Below, piece by piece: positions 1 through 5,995 of a stretch of 6,470 nt of DNA (positions are counted from its first letter, which is position 1; each line of letters starts with the position of its first letter). Source of the stretch: an uncultured Fibrobacter sp. (GTDB lineage Bacteria; Fibrobacterota; Fibrobacteria; Fibrobacterales; Fibrobacteraceae); the NCBI GenBank assembly GCA_947306025.1, contig CAMZFJ010000109.1, positions 1-6,470 of the forward strand, given 5' to 3'. The notes below the pieces were generated by a model. That model saw only the letters and a program-made list of their open reading frames with translations. It made no database searches and was not told the origin of the DNA. Position numbers and translations under genes: made by a program.

Positions 1-18
1 AAGCATTTTAAATGGTCG

Positions 19-2715
19 TTATTTTATTGTGACCAGATGGTTCTTTTTGCCTGCACGTACAATGTACGTGCCTCTTGCAGGAATGTTGAAGTTAACTTCT
101 GTGCCGTAAGATGTCTTATGAGCAATTTCCTTGCCGCGAACATCCATAACGAAGACTTCATCGCCGTTAGAAAGATTTGATACATTCAAGACTCTATCCT
201 GAACGTGTAAAGAAATCTTGCTCAGCGGTTTTACAGATTCCACTTCCGGAGTTTGCTTTTCTTCTTGAACGGACTGTTTGCTAAGCGATGACGATGTCGG
301 AATCTTTGCATACTTAACTGTATTCGATGCGGTTGTATTGTAATTTGCGTCGGTAGTAAAGAAGTAAATGTAATACTTGTAAGTCTTTAAATCTACAATG
401 CAAATATCGGAATAACCGTTTCCATCAAAGTCTCCGACAAAGAATTCTTTGTCTGTCAAATTTTTTGCCTTCGGGAAGTTTACTGTCCTGACAGAATTAA
501 GCCTCATCATATAATTGGGGCCAGTATATCTTACTCTACTCAACAGCATCTTGCCAACACCTGTCGTGGGCTTGAACATGAGGTAATCGTACACGCCGTC
601 ACCGTCGAAATCGCCAGTCATGTATTTGTAGCTAGTTGCATCGTCAGGAACATTGTTCATGTTGCTTGGTGTTCCGTTATCGGATACATCTCGCATCATG
701 TAGAGCGGCCAACTTTCCATCGTTTTAAAGGAACCGTTACCAACATAATTCAGCGACATGTGATCCATTGTTTGGCTGGATCGAATGTACCAAAGGTTTT
801 TCTTTGTGTCTACGATTGTAAGGTCTGTAATATGGTCTCCGTCAAAGTCTCCTGCAATCGGCATCACGTTGCTTCCGCTAATTCCTGATTCTTTATATTC
901 AAATAGCGATTTTGATGCTGTATTTTTTGTTCTTGTGATTTTTCGCATGTTCATGAACGCACCGTCCATGCTGGATATCATGTACCAGGTCTTATTGCTC
1001 GGTAAGAATGCTACTAGATCGACGATACCATCGCCATCGTAGTCCCCGTTAAGCAAAGAATGGTCTTTAGTCAAGCCGTACCATTCCCAATTGTCTGGAA
1101 TATGAGGAACGCCAAGATTATTTGTTCTGCTTGAATGTACTCTCCAATAACCGCACATGACTCCATCTCTTTTCTTGTATGTGACAACGCCGAAATCCGT
1201 AATGCCATCGCCATCGAAATCGCCGTATACAATTTTATAACTACCGCTTATGGTAAAGAACTTTTTCCCCCATATGGAACTTTTCCCATTTGAGTTACGG
1301 CTAGAACGCAAATACCATTTGGAGGTGTTCAGATCAACTGCGCCGAGTTCATAGACTCCGTCACCGTCAAAGTCACCTTCGAAGAATGTCAAGTTCTTTA
1401 CGTCGCTTTTGCTTACGCCGAAATTGTTCTCTGCGCTGTATGAAACTGTCTTGCTGGACCAGCTCATATTGTTGAGTTTTTGCCACATGGGCCAGATGCC
1501 GAGCGCTACGGGAATTCCTCCATTTGCGTCGACATAGTTGTTGGACTGCATGTTGGAATAATTGTAACTGAGGCTTTTCGGACCGCTAAATGATAGCAAG
1601 TACTTGTTGTCGTATATTTTCCCGTGAACGTCGCCAGAAACGCCAAGGTTGTGAATGTAGTTGTATGGACCTTCGCGATAGGAGTTGTCGACATACCAAT
1701 TGACGGCGTTGGTGGAATAATACTTTTTAATGTATGTGTTTTCACTCATGTATTTGTCGGCTTGCCACATTTCGTATTTATTGTTAGTGGCGTTCCAACG
1801 AACTTCGCCGAAGTCAACCAAAGGCCATTTTGTCCTATCCTGGGCATCGATAGGGTTGGCGTCATTCTGCGTTAATTCATCTATTTTGATTTGGCTTTTC
1901 GATGGATTGTCGAGGTTGACCTTTTTTAAGTCAATCAAACGATCGACTGCGACGTGATAGCGCTTTGCGTATTTTTGCCCATTTTTAATGAAATGAACGT
2001 TGTCCATTTCGGCAAACCATACATGGAATTTTCCGTCAAGACCTTTAACAATCGTGGGCTGTCCAATGCCGTAAATGGAAGCATCGTTCGCAGCGTGATA
2101 GGTCTTTTTCTTCAAAACAGGTGTAGGAAGTGTTGCCCAGCGGTCCCAACCTTGAGTCGAATATTTTTCATAGGGACCTTGAATGTTCTTGGATCTGGCT
2201 AGGTAAAGAAGGGTGTTGTAGTTGTCGATGTTTCCGGCGTACAACATGTACCAATAGCCGTCATCGCCGTATACAACGGCTGGGTCGCAAGCGCAATTTT
2301 CTGCGTTGGTTTCCAAGAAATACGGCTTTGGCAGGTTCGCGTGTGCGGCATCGTTGGGTGATGCGTATTGGTTGTTTGGATTTGCCGACTGGGTTATTGC
2401 AATGACTGGATTAGACCAAACGGAACCATTTTTTGAGTTTCTGTAACGGATGTGGTCCCACGAATCCTGGAAACGGACTCTATCGACGTTTGCAAAGTAT
2501 ATGTTGGATAAATTACCTGTTGAACAATAGAATTGATGATATTGACCATCGTAATACACTGTAGCGGGAGCGTAGGCGTATGAATTGTTTACAAGATGGT
2601 AGTAATCAACATTTTCCTTTATGTAAGGGTCGTATGCTTTTGTTGGCTCTGCGGCTGAAGCTGTATAGGCAGATACCAAAACTAAGGCCGAAACCGTTAT
2701 TTTATTTTTTATCAT
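19..2715 (-). CDS. Secreted GH43-like five-bladed propeller protein with FG-GAP-like repeats and T9SS-type C-terminal domain
   Basis: This encodes 898 residues. I start it at the ATG at 2713-2715, because GGAG lies 6 nt upstream; the in-frame TTG at 2725-2727 overlaps that ribosome site and is unlikely. Residues 1-21 form a signal peptide (KNK, hydrophobic stretch, cleavage near TASA-AEP). Residues about 45-425 show five blade-like segments with the P-x-x-x...DG-x-(Y/F) pattern of GH43/GH32/GH130-type propellers, starting near 49, 143, 217, 297 and 358 (e.g. CDPAVVYGDDGYWYMLYAG). Six GDFDGDG-type calcium-loop repeats lie at 447, 498, 557, 622, 701 and 761. A polar linker (about 805-830) leads to a beta-rich tail, 831-898, with DVRGKEI, RGTYIVRAG and a final HLVTIK, resembling T9SS type A sorting domains. 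It is therefore probably exported to the surface or medium, where binding or cleaving glycans is inferred. Catalytic acids cannot be assigned with confidence (D144 and E304 are candidates), so a non-catalytic role is possible. Confidence 0.9.
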   Translation of the reverse strand: MIKNKITVSALVLVSAYTASAAEPTKAYDPYIKENVDYYHLVNNSYAYAPATVYYDGQYHQFYCSTGNLSNIYFANVDRVRFQDSWDHIRYRNSKNGSVWSNPVIAITQSANPNNQYASPNDAAHANLPKPYFLETNAENCACDPAVVYGDDGYWYMLYAGNIDNYNTLLYLARSKNIQGPYEKYSTQGWDRWATLPTPVLKKKTYHAANDASIYGIGQPTIVKGLDGKFHVWFAEMDNVHFIKNGQKYAKRYHVAVDRLIDLKKVNLDNPSKSQIKIDELTQNDANPIDAQDRTKWPLVDFGEVRWNATNNKYEMWQADKYMSENTYIKKYYSTNAVNWYVDNSYREGPYNYIHNLGVSGDVHGKIYDNKYLLSFSGPKSLSYNYSNMQSNNYVDANGGIPVALGIWPMWQKLNNMSWSSKTVSYSAENNFGVSKSDVKNLTFFEGDFDGDGVYELGAVDLNTSKWYLRSSRNSNGKSSIWGKKFFTISGSYKIVYGDFDGDGITDFGVVTYKKRDGVMCGYWRVHSSRTNNLGVPHIPDNWEWYGLTKDHSLLNGDYDGDGIVDLVAFLPSNKTWYMISSMDGAFMNMRKITRTKNTASKSLFEYKESGISGSNVMPIAGDFDGDHITDLTIVDTKKNLWYIRSSQTMDHMSLNYVGNGSFKTMESWPLYMMRDVSDNGTPSNMNNVPDDATSYKYMTGDFDGDGVYDYLMFKPTTGVGKMLLSRVRYTGPNYMMRLNSVRTVNFPKAKNLTDKEFFVGDFDGNGYSDICIVDLKTYKYYIYFFTTDANYNTTASNTVKYAKIPTSSSLSKQSVQEEKQTPEVESVKPLSKISLHVQDRVLNVSNLSNGDEVFVMDVRGKEIAHKTSYGTEVNFNIPARGTYIVRAGKKNHLVTIK
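316..1395 (-). repeat. Six FG-GAP/VCBS-like repeats within the secreted protein gene
   Basis: The coding region for residues about 441-800 holds six copies of G-D-(F/Y)-D-G-(D/N)-(G/H), followed by a hydrophobic strand such as ITDFGVV and then W-Y-x-(R/I)-S-S. Copies begin at residues 447, 498, 557, 622, 701 and 761, so spacings are 51, 59, 65, 79 and 60 residues. Copy 4 has H and copy 6 has N in the calcium loop. Such repeats usually fold as propeller blades with bound calcium. The copies have diverged at DNA level, using different codons, so they are old protein repeats rather than a recent DNA tandem. Confidence 0.85.
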
Positions 2716-2720
2716 TATTT

Positions 2721-2725
2721 TCTCC
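2721..2725 (-). promoter_or_regulatory. Ribosome binding site GGAGA deciding the start of the secreted protein
   Basis: On the minus strand GGAGA lies immediately upstream of AAATA-ATG. GGAG is 6 nt from the ATG at 2713-2715. This favours that ATG over the TTG 12 nt further upstream, which would place the ribosome site inside the coding region and add four residues (MEKI) before a normal signal peptide. Confidence 0.75.
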
Positions 2726-2787
2726 AAGTTTTTTTTGTAAACTAATGTTTTGAAATGATTTTTAAGACAAAAGAATTAGTTTTGCAT

Positions 2788-2815
2788 AAAATATATGAGA
2801 AAAATTTTTAATCAA
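2788..2815 (-). promoter_or_regulatory. Candidate sigma-70-like promoter for the secreted protein gene
   Basis: On the minus strand TTGATT (2810-2815) is followed after 16 bases by TATTTT (2788-2793). These match four of six consensus bases or better in each box, and would give a leader of roughly 65 nt before the ATG. In DNA this A/T-rich such matches arise easily by chance, so this is only the best-looking pair in the gap. Promoter consensus in Fibrobacterota is not something I can verify here. Confidence 0.25.
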
Positions 2816-2980
2816 GTTATTTTTAATTTACGTGGAATCATTTATTTGAATTTTTCTTATTTGTAATTAAAATAAAAGCTAATTTGCATATAAATAAAGT
2901 TTAAAATTGCTATTTGTACGGCTATGATGATTGTGAAAATTGCCCTGTAGTAGTGAGAAAGAAAATGACGGATTGGTCGC

Positions 2981-3017
2981 TATATAAAAAGGATGTTCGA
3001 TAGGGTCGAACATCCTT
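2981..3017 (-). terminator. Rho-independent terminator of the ferredoxin-flavoprotein operon
   Basis: Read on the minus strand, AAGGATGTTCGA, the 5-nt loop CCCTA and TCGAACATCCTT form a perfect 12-bp stem. It runs directly into TTTTT followed by ATATA. It sits 33 nt past the flavoprotein stop codon. The other strand lacks a T-run after the stem, so the terminator acts in one direction only, which separates this operon from the secreted protein gene downstream. Confidence 0.92.
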
Positions 3018-3050
3018 ACTATAAATCACTAATTATTAATCTTTGACCAG

Positions 3051-4238
3051 TTACTTAAACTTCCAGAACTTGTACAGCATTTTCGCGGAAGAGAGTGGCG
3101 TTTGCAAGAAGGCGCGCTTTTTGCAGCCGTGCTTCGCGAAATTCTGGAGAACCTTGTAGAGTTCCGTTTGATCGTTCTTGTTGACGTTGAGCAAGAACCT
3201 GCGGAATTTGTACTCAAAGTCGTGCATGCGACCAAAGTAATCGTAGCAGCGCTTTTCGTAAGTCTTGAGGAACGCCTTGCTCAAGTCTCCGCATTCGAGG
3301 CCTTCGTGGACGGTCTGTGCACAGAACCGTCCGGCGCGCATGGCCGCCGCGATGCCGCCTCCGGTAAGCGGGTTCGTGTGGTGCGCGGCATCGCCCACGA
3401 GGGCAAAGCGGTCGAGCGTGTAATCTTTAAGAACGCTCGAAACCGGGATGGCGCCACCGACAACGTGGTTGATTTTTGCACCCGGGAAGAGCTTGTAAAG
3501 CCATTCCATCGTGGTGTCCAAAACGTTTTGAGTGTGCTTGCCAGAAATCAGGAATCCGGCACCGAAGTTCGTGACGTTGGACTTGACTTTCGGGAAGCTC
3601 CAGATGTATCCGTCATTGATAAAGTCGTGACCTTGCCAGAACGTGAGGTAATCTGGCTTGGTGAGGATTCCTTGCACTTGGATATCGACGCCAGTGCAGG
3701 TAAATGCGGGCTTTTGCAAGCAATCAAGACCGACTTGCCTTCCGATGCGGCTTTCGACTCCATCTGCAGCAATGACCATCTTGGCGCGGACTTCTTCGGT
3801 GGTGTCACCGGCGCCTTCGCCGAGCTTTACGCGGACAAGGCGTATTCCGTTTTCGACATTTCCGACAAATTCAGCACGGGCGAGTGTGTGGAGTTCCACG
3901 CCGTCGTTTTCGGCGAGGTGGGCGAGCCATGGGTCGAACTTTTCGCGGTTGAGCATGATGCCCGTGCCTTTTTGCGCGAGGTCAATATCCACACCGTTCG
4001 GACCGTAGATGTAGAGCCCGTTGATAATTGTTTCGATGCAACTGTCGTCAATTGGGCCGTAAGTTTGCAAATCGGCGAGCTTGGTGCTTGCTTCGCCGCA
4101 GCGCACGGGAATGCCGACCTTCTCGCGCTTTTCGAGAAGAAGGACCTTGTGGCCTGCACGGGAAAGATTCCTTGCGGCTACGCTTCCGCCGGGACCAGCG
4201 CCGATAACGACAACATCGTATTCTTTGTTACAGAGCAT
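3051..4238 (-). CDS. FAD-dependent geranylgeranyl reductase family protein
   Basis: This encodes 395 residues, a usual length for the family. The N-terminus has the FAD dinucleotide fold VVVIGAGPGG (9-18) ending in E36. It is followed by PVRCGE (44-49), whose cysteine is conserved in geranylgeranyl reductases, a VIAADG motif (155-160), and the second FAD motif LVGDAAHHTNPLTGGG (280-295, G282-D283). The family substrate-cavity signature YxWxFP...GxG appears as Y211-x-W213-x-F215-P216 and G226-A-G228. Family members reduce double bonds of prenyl chains in archaeal lipids, chlorophyll side chains or menaquinone tails. The substrate here is unknown; a quinone or polyprenol tail is an inference. 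It overlaps the ferredoxin gene by 11 bp, has its own AGGAG 7 nt before the ATG, and is followed by a strong terminator, so the pair is one operon. FixC-like oxidoreductases are the main alternative but are usually longer and do not, as far as I recall, carry PVRCGE with YxWxFP. Confidence 0.9.
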   Translation of the reverse strand: MLCNKEYDVVVIGAGPGGSVAARNLSRAGHKVLLLEKREKVGIPVRCGEASTKLADLQTYGPIDDSCIETIINGLYIYGPNGVDIDLAQKGTGIMLNREKFDPWLAHLAENDGVELHTLARAEFVGNVENGIRLVRVKLGEGAGDTTEEVRAKMVIAADGVESRIGRQVGLDCLQKPAFTCTGVDIQVQGILTKPDYLTFWQGHDFINDGYIWSFPKVKSNVTNFGAGFLISGKHTQNVLDTTMEWLYKLFPGAKINHVVGGAIPVSSVLKDYTLDRFALVGDAAHHTNPLTGGGIAAAMRAGRFCAQTVHEGLECGDLSKAFLKTYEKRCYDYFGRMHDFEYKFRRFLLNVNKNDQTELYKVLQNFAKHGCKKRAFLQTPLSSAKMLYKFWKFK

Positions 4239-4422
4239 CGTTCAACTCCTGAAGCTTGAGGGCGCCTACGGGACACGCTTTTGCGCAGAGCCCGCATTTG
4301 ACACATTTTTCTTGATCAATTTGCAAGTCGAGTCCATACATGTCTAGCGCCATCTGGGGACACACGCCGACACAGCCTGCGCATTCTAGGCATAAGCCTC
4401 TATCGTGAACGAGAATTTTCAT
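4228..4422 (-). CDS. Small 2[4Fe-4S] ferredoxin, probable electron donor to the flavoprotein
   Basis: This encodes 64 residues with two full bacterial-ferredoxin cluster motifs: C11-x2-C14-x2-C17-x3-C21-P, and C40-x2-C43-x2-C46-x3-C50-P. Each motif supplies three ligands to one [4Fe-4S] cluster and one to the other. There is no signal peptide or membrane segment, so it is cytoplasmic. It overlaps the geranylgeranyl-reductase-family gene by 11 bp. In the archaeon Methanosarcina acetivorans a geranylgeranyl reductase is known to work with a ferredoxin encoded next to it, so an electron-donor role is a reasoned inference. The start ATG at 4420-4422 is the only plausible one, as C11 must be included and the upstream codons contain no start. 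Unlike the other genes here it has no recognisable ribosome binding site (TAAACTCC precedes the ATG). Confidence 0.92.
   Translation of the reverse strand: MKILVHDRGLCLECAGCVGVCPQMALDMYGLDLQIDQEKCVKCGLCAKACPVGALKLQELNDAL
4246..4250 (-). promoter_or_regulatory. Ribosome binding site AGGAG of the flavoprotein, inside the ferredoxin gene
   Basis: AGGAG lies 7 nt before the flavoprotein ATG (4236-4238) and within the last codons of the ferredoxin gene. The flavoprotein can therefore be initiated efficiently while ribosomes finish the ferredoxin, which fits coupled synthesis of redox partners. Confidence 0.8.
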
Positions 4423-4429
4423 GGAGTTT

Positions 4430-4435
4430 AATATA
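4430..4435 (-). promoter_or_regulatory. Possible -10 box just upstream of the ferredoxin
   Basis: TATATT on the minus strand ends 7 nt before the ferredoxin ATG, inside the A/T-rich stretch TTTATATATTAAA. If used, transcription would start at or next to the ATG and give a leaderless mRNA, which would explain the absent ribosome binding site. No good -35 box is seen at the expected distance. This is suggestive only. Confidence 0.2.
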
Positions 4436-4497
4436 TAAATTTATGGGAATAGCATTTAGGGGTTAGGTTTTAGGAATTAGGTCTTAGGTTTATAATC

Positions 4498-4510
4498 GCG
4501 GTTGCACCGC
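4498..4510. repeat. Inner hairpin 1 of the heptad element
   Basis: GCGGT-TGC-ACCGC is a perfect 5-bp stem with a 3-nt loop. Neither strand has a T-run directly after it, so it is not a canonical Rho-independent terminator by itself. Confidence 0.6.
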
Positions 4511-4519
4511 CCTTTATTA

Positions 4520-4534
4520 ATGCACGAAGTGCAT
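4520..4534. repeat. Inner hairpin 2 of the heptad element
   Basis: ATGCAC-GAA-GTGCAT is a perfect 6-bp stem with a 3-nt loop, reading ATGCAC-TTC-GTGCAT in the direction of transcription. The flanks TTAA and GATT break the stem. Together with hairpin 1 it forms the core between the two heptad arms. Confidence 0.6.
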
Positions 4535-4579
4535 GATTCTTTCCTAATACCTAAAGCCTGCAACCTATAACCTTTTATC

Positions 4580-5995
4580 TTACTTCTGCAACATGTAGAA
4601 CGCGCTGAGCCAAGCGAGCAGGCGCTCCCAGCTTTTGCTGCTTTGCGTGATGGAATCACCGAGCGTATAGATAACGAGGTCTTCGAGTTTGTGATTCCCT
4701 ATTGTTATGGGTGGAATCGATTGGAATTGGTCGCTGAAGTCTTTGTTGTCGGCGAGTCTGCCGTCAATTACGATAACAACATGATGGTTTTGGATGAATA
4801 TCGAATAGTGGTGGCGTTTTCCGTCCAGAACCTTTTGGCAAGATGTATCCCTAATGGTATCGTTGGAACCCGTGGAATCCCTCTTGTAAAATTCGGCACA
4901 AAGCTCATCTGATTTGTGTCCGGCTTTTATGCTGAAGGCAACATCGCTTTCTTTTTGACGGGTGTTAACGTATATGGAATCGCTAGCGCTTGTTAAATTG
5001 TCCTTTGTTACCCAGAAGCTGATGCCGAGAATGCTGCCAAACGCTTTCCAGCTTTGGTTGTTGACGATGGTCATGCCGGGTGTTGTTTCTGCATAGGCTT
5101 TTTTTATTAGCGTCGGCTGGACGACCGAATTGCTTGACGATACCGTGTATTTGTATGTTCCAACATCAATGCTTGGGATAACGGTCAAGTATTTTGAATT
5201 GCTTTGGTCGTTTTCGACTTTGTAGAGGGGGAGCGTGTCGCCCTTGTCGCTAACAAGGACGGGATTCTTGACGTTCGTCTTGAATTTTACGGGAACGATC
5301 ATGGAATCAAGCGTCATCGTCATTTCTTTTGTTACTTTGACTGTAATCGTGCCCGTTTCGATTTCGAGCGTTTCGCCAGGAACAAAGTCCCACTTGACGT
5401 CTCTTGTCGAGGTATCGCGGCCTGCGCCTCTGATGAGCGTAATCTTCGTGAATTCCATTGGAGGAATTTCATTGATGGTCACGATTCCGGCATCGACATC
5501 CGTGTCGCCTACTCCGGCGCAGTTGAGTGTTCCTGTGATGCAGAGCGTGTCGCCTGAACTGAGTTCGTAGGAGCTGAGTCCGAGTGCAAGGCTTGCGTTC
5601 TTTTCGAGTTTTGCTTCGGGGACGGAGAGTGCTTGTAGGTTAGACTTGTTGTCTTCGATGGAAAGGGTCAGGTAAGCAGACTGCGTATGTTCAGTGTTGC
5701 TGATTTGCAAAGCGTATTCGCCAGCGGAAATGCTATCGAGGGTGAACTTGCCTTCGTTGTCTGTTGTCGTGGTCTTGATAGGCGCCATGCGAGCGGCAAT
5801 GTGCGTTGTCGAAATGAGGCTTACCTTTGCGCTTGTGACCGGATTTCCGTTTTCGTCCTTGACGATGCTTGCAATCGTTGTCCCGGATTCAGTTTCCGTG
5901 AGAACGCCTGCGTGATTTTCGTCGGAGCAAGCTGTAAAGAGCGATGTGGCGAGGGTGGCAATCCCAGCATATTTTAGAATCTTAAATTGCATCAT
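4580..5995 (-). CDS. Lipoprotein with carboxypeptidase-regulatory-like and LamG/ConA-like domains, partner of the TIGR02147 gene
   Basis: This encodes 471 residues. Residues 1-22 are a lipoprotein signal peptide with lipobox F20-T21-A22-C23 followed by Ser, so it is lipid-anchored in the envelope, with an outer-membrane location likely but inferred. Residues about 40-110 look like a carboxypeptidase-regulatory-like beta-sandwich (VKDENGNPVTSAKVSL, TTDNEGKFTLDSISAGEYAL). Residues about 320-445 resemble a laminin-G/concanavalin-A-like fold: ISFWVT, then DGKRHHYSIFI and VVIVIDGRLADN, the usual DGxWHH...vDG pattern. The middle (140-290) is beta-rich and unassigned. The start is the first of two adjacent ATGs, 7 nt after GGAGG. 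It overlaps the TIGR02147 gene by 4 bp, so the two are translationally coupled. A binding role at the cell surface, perhaps to glycan or protein, is inferred; no enzymatic residues are recognisable. Confidence 0.88.
   Translation of the reverse strand: MMQFKILKYAGIATLATSLFTACSDENHAGVLTETESGTTIASIVKDENGNPVTSAKVSLISTTHIAARMAPIKTTTTDNEGKFTLDSISAGEYALQISNTEHTQSAYLTLSIEDNKSNLQALSVPEAKLEKNASLALGLSSYELSSGDTLCITGTLNCAGVGDTDVDAGIVTINEIPPMEFTKITLIRGAGRDTSTRDVKWDFVPGETLEIETGTITVKVTKEMTMTLDSMIVPVKFKTNVKNPVLVSDKGDTLPLYKVENDQSNSKYLTVIPSIDVGTYKYTVSSSNSVVQPTLIKKAYAETTPGMTIVNNQSWKAFGSILGISFWVTKDNLTSASDSIYVNTRQKESDVAFSIKAGHKSDELCAEFYKRDSTGSNDTIRDTSCQKVLDGKRHHYSIFIQNHHVVIVIDGRLADNKDFSDQFQSIPPITIGNHKLEDLVIYTLGDSITQSSKSWERLLAWLSAFYMLQK

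Larger units (their letters stand above)
2716..2980. other. AT-rich non-coding region upstream of the secreted protein gene
   Basis: These 265 bases hold no credible gene on either strand and are strikingly A/T-rich compared with both flanking genes. The region lies between the terminator of the flavoprotein gene and the start of the secreted protein gene, so it should contain that gene's promoter and 5' leader. Runs such as AAAAATTTTT (2800-2809) suggest intrinsically bent or easily melted DNA. I see no riboswitch-like or strong hairpin structure in it. Confidence 0.7.
4456..4577. repeat. Heptad-phased inverted repeat element (TTAGGNN x5, two hairpins, CCTNNNN x5)
   Basis: Positions 4456-4490 are five consecutive, perfectly phased heptads of the form TTAGGNN. 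Positions 4543-4577 are five phased heptads that all start CCT, the first two CCTAA and the fourth CCTA. The right arm is thus a degenerate inverted version of the left arm. The 52 bases between hold two small perfect hairpins. The element fills nearly the whole gap between the lipoprotein stop (4580-4582) and the ferredoxin promoter area. It could be a dispersed palindromic repeat of the REP or MITE type, a processing or termination structure, or a protein binding array. No terminal duplication or transposase is visible. Confidence 0.75.

Noticed and set aside
1..18. A terminator after the secreted protein gene
   Set aside because: Only 18 bases past the stop codon are in the window and they contain no hairpin or T-run, so nothing can be called.
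2713..2727. TTG start at 2725-2727 for the secreted protein, adding MEKI
   Set aside because: The TTG overlaps the GGAG ribosome site, which is ideally spaced for the ATG at 2713-2715, and the shorter form has a normal signal peptide.
3102..4259. A 385-codon open frame on the plus strand covering nearly the whole flavoprotein gene
   Set aside because: Its codons are in exact register with those of the real gene, so its stops would need TTA, CTA or TCA codons in the flavoprotein, which that gene avoids. The translated product has no recognisable motif, while the minus-strand product has full FAD and family motifs.
4498..4534. A Rho-independent terminator for the lipoprotein operon
   Set aside because: Neither hairpin is followed by a T-run on the transcribed strand, in contrast to the clear terminator at 2981-3017. 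Termination here by another route is still possible.
4456..4577. A CRISPR array or true telomere reading of the TTAGG/CCTAA repeats
   Set aside because: The units are 7 bases with no spacers and sit inside a gene-dense region with genes on both sides. This is neither a CRISPR repeat-spacer layout nor a chromosome end.
4477..4659. A 60-codon minus-strand frame across the heptad element and the lipoprotein 3' end
   Set aside because: It is out of frame with the lipoprotein and runs through the heptad repeats and hairpins. No ribosome site or recognisable protein features.
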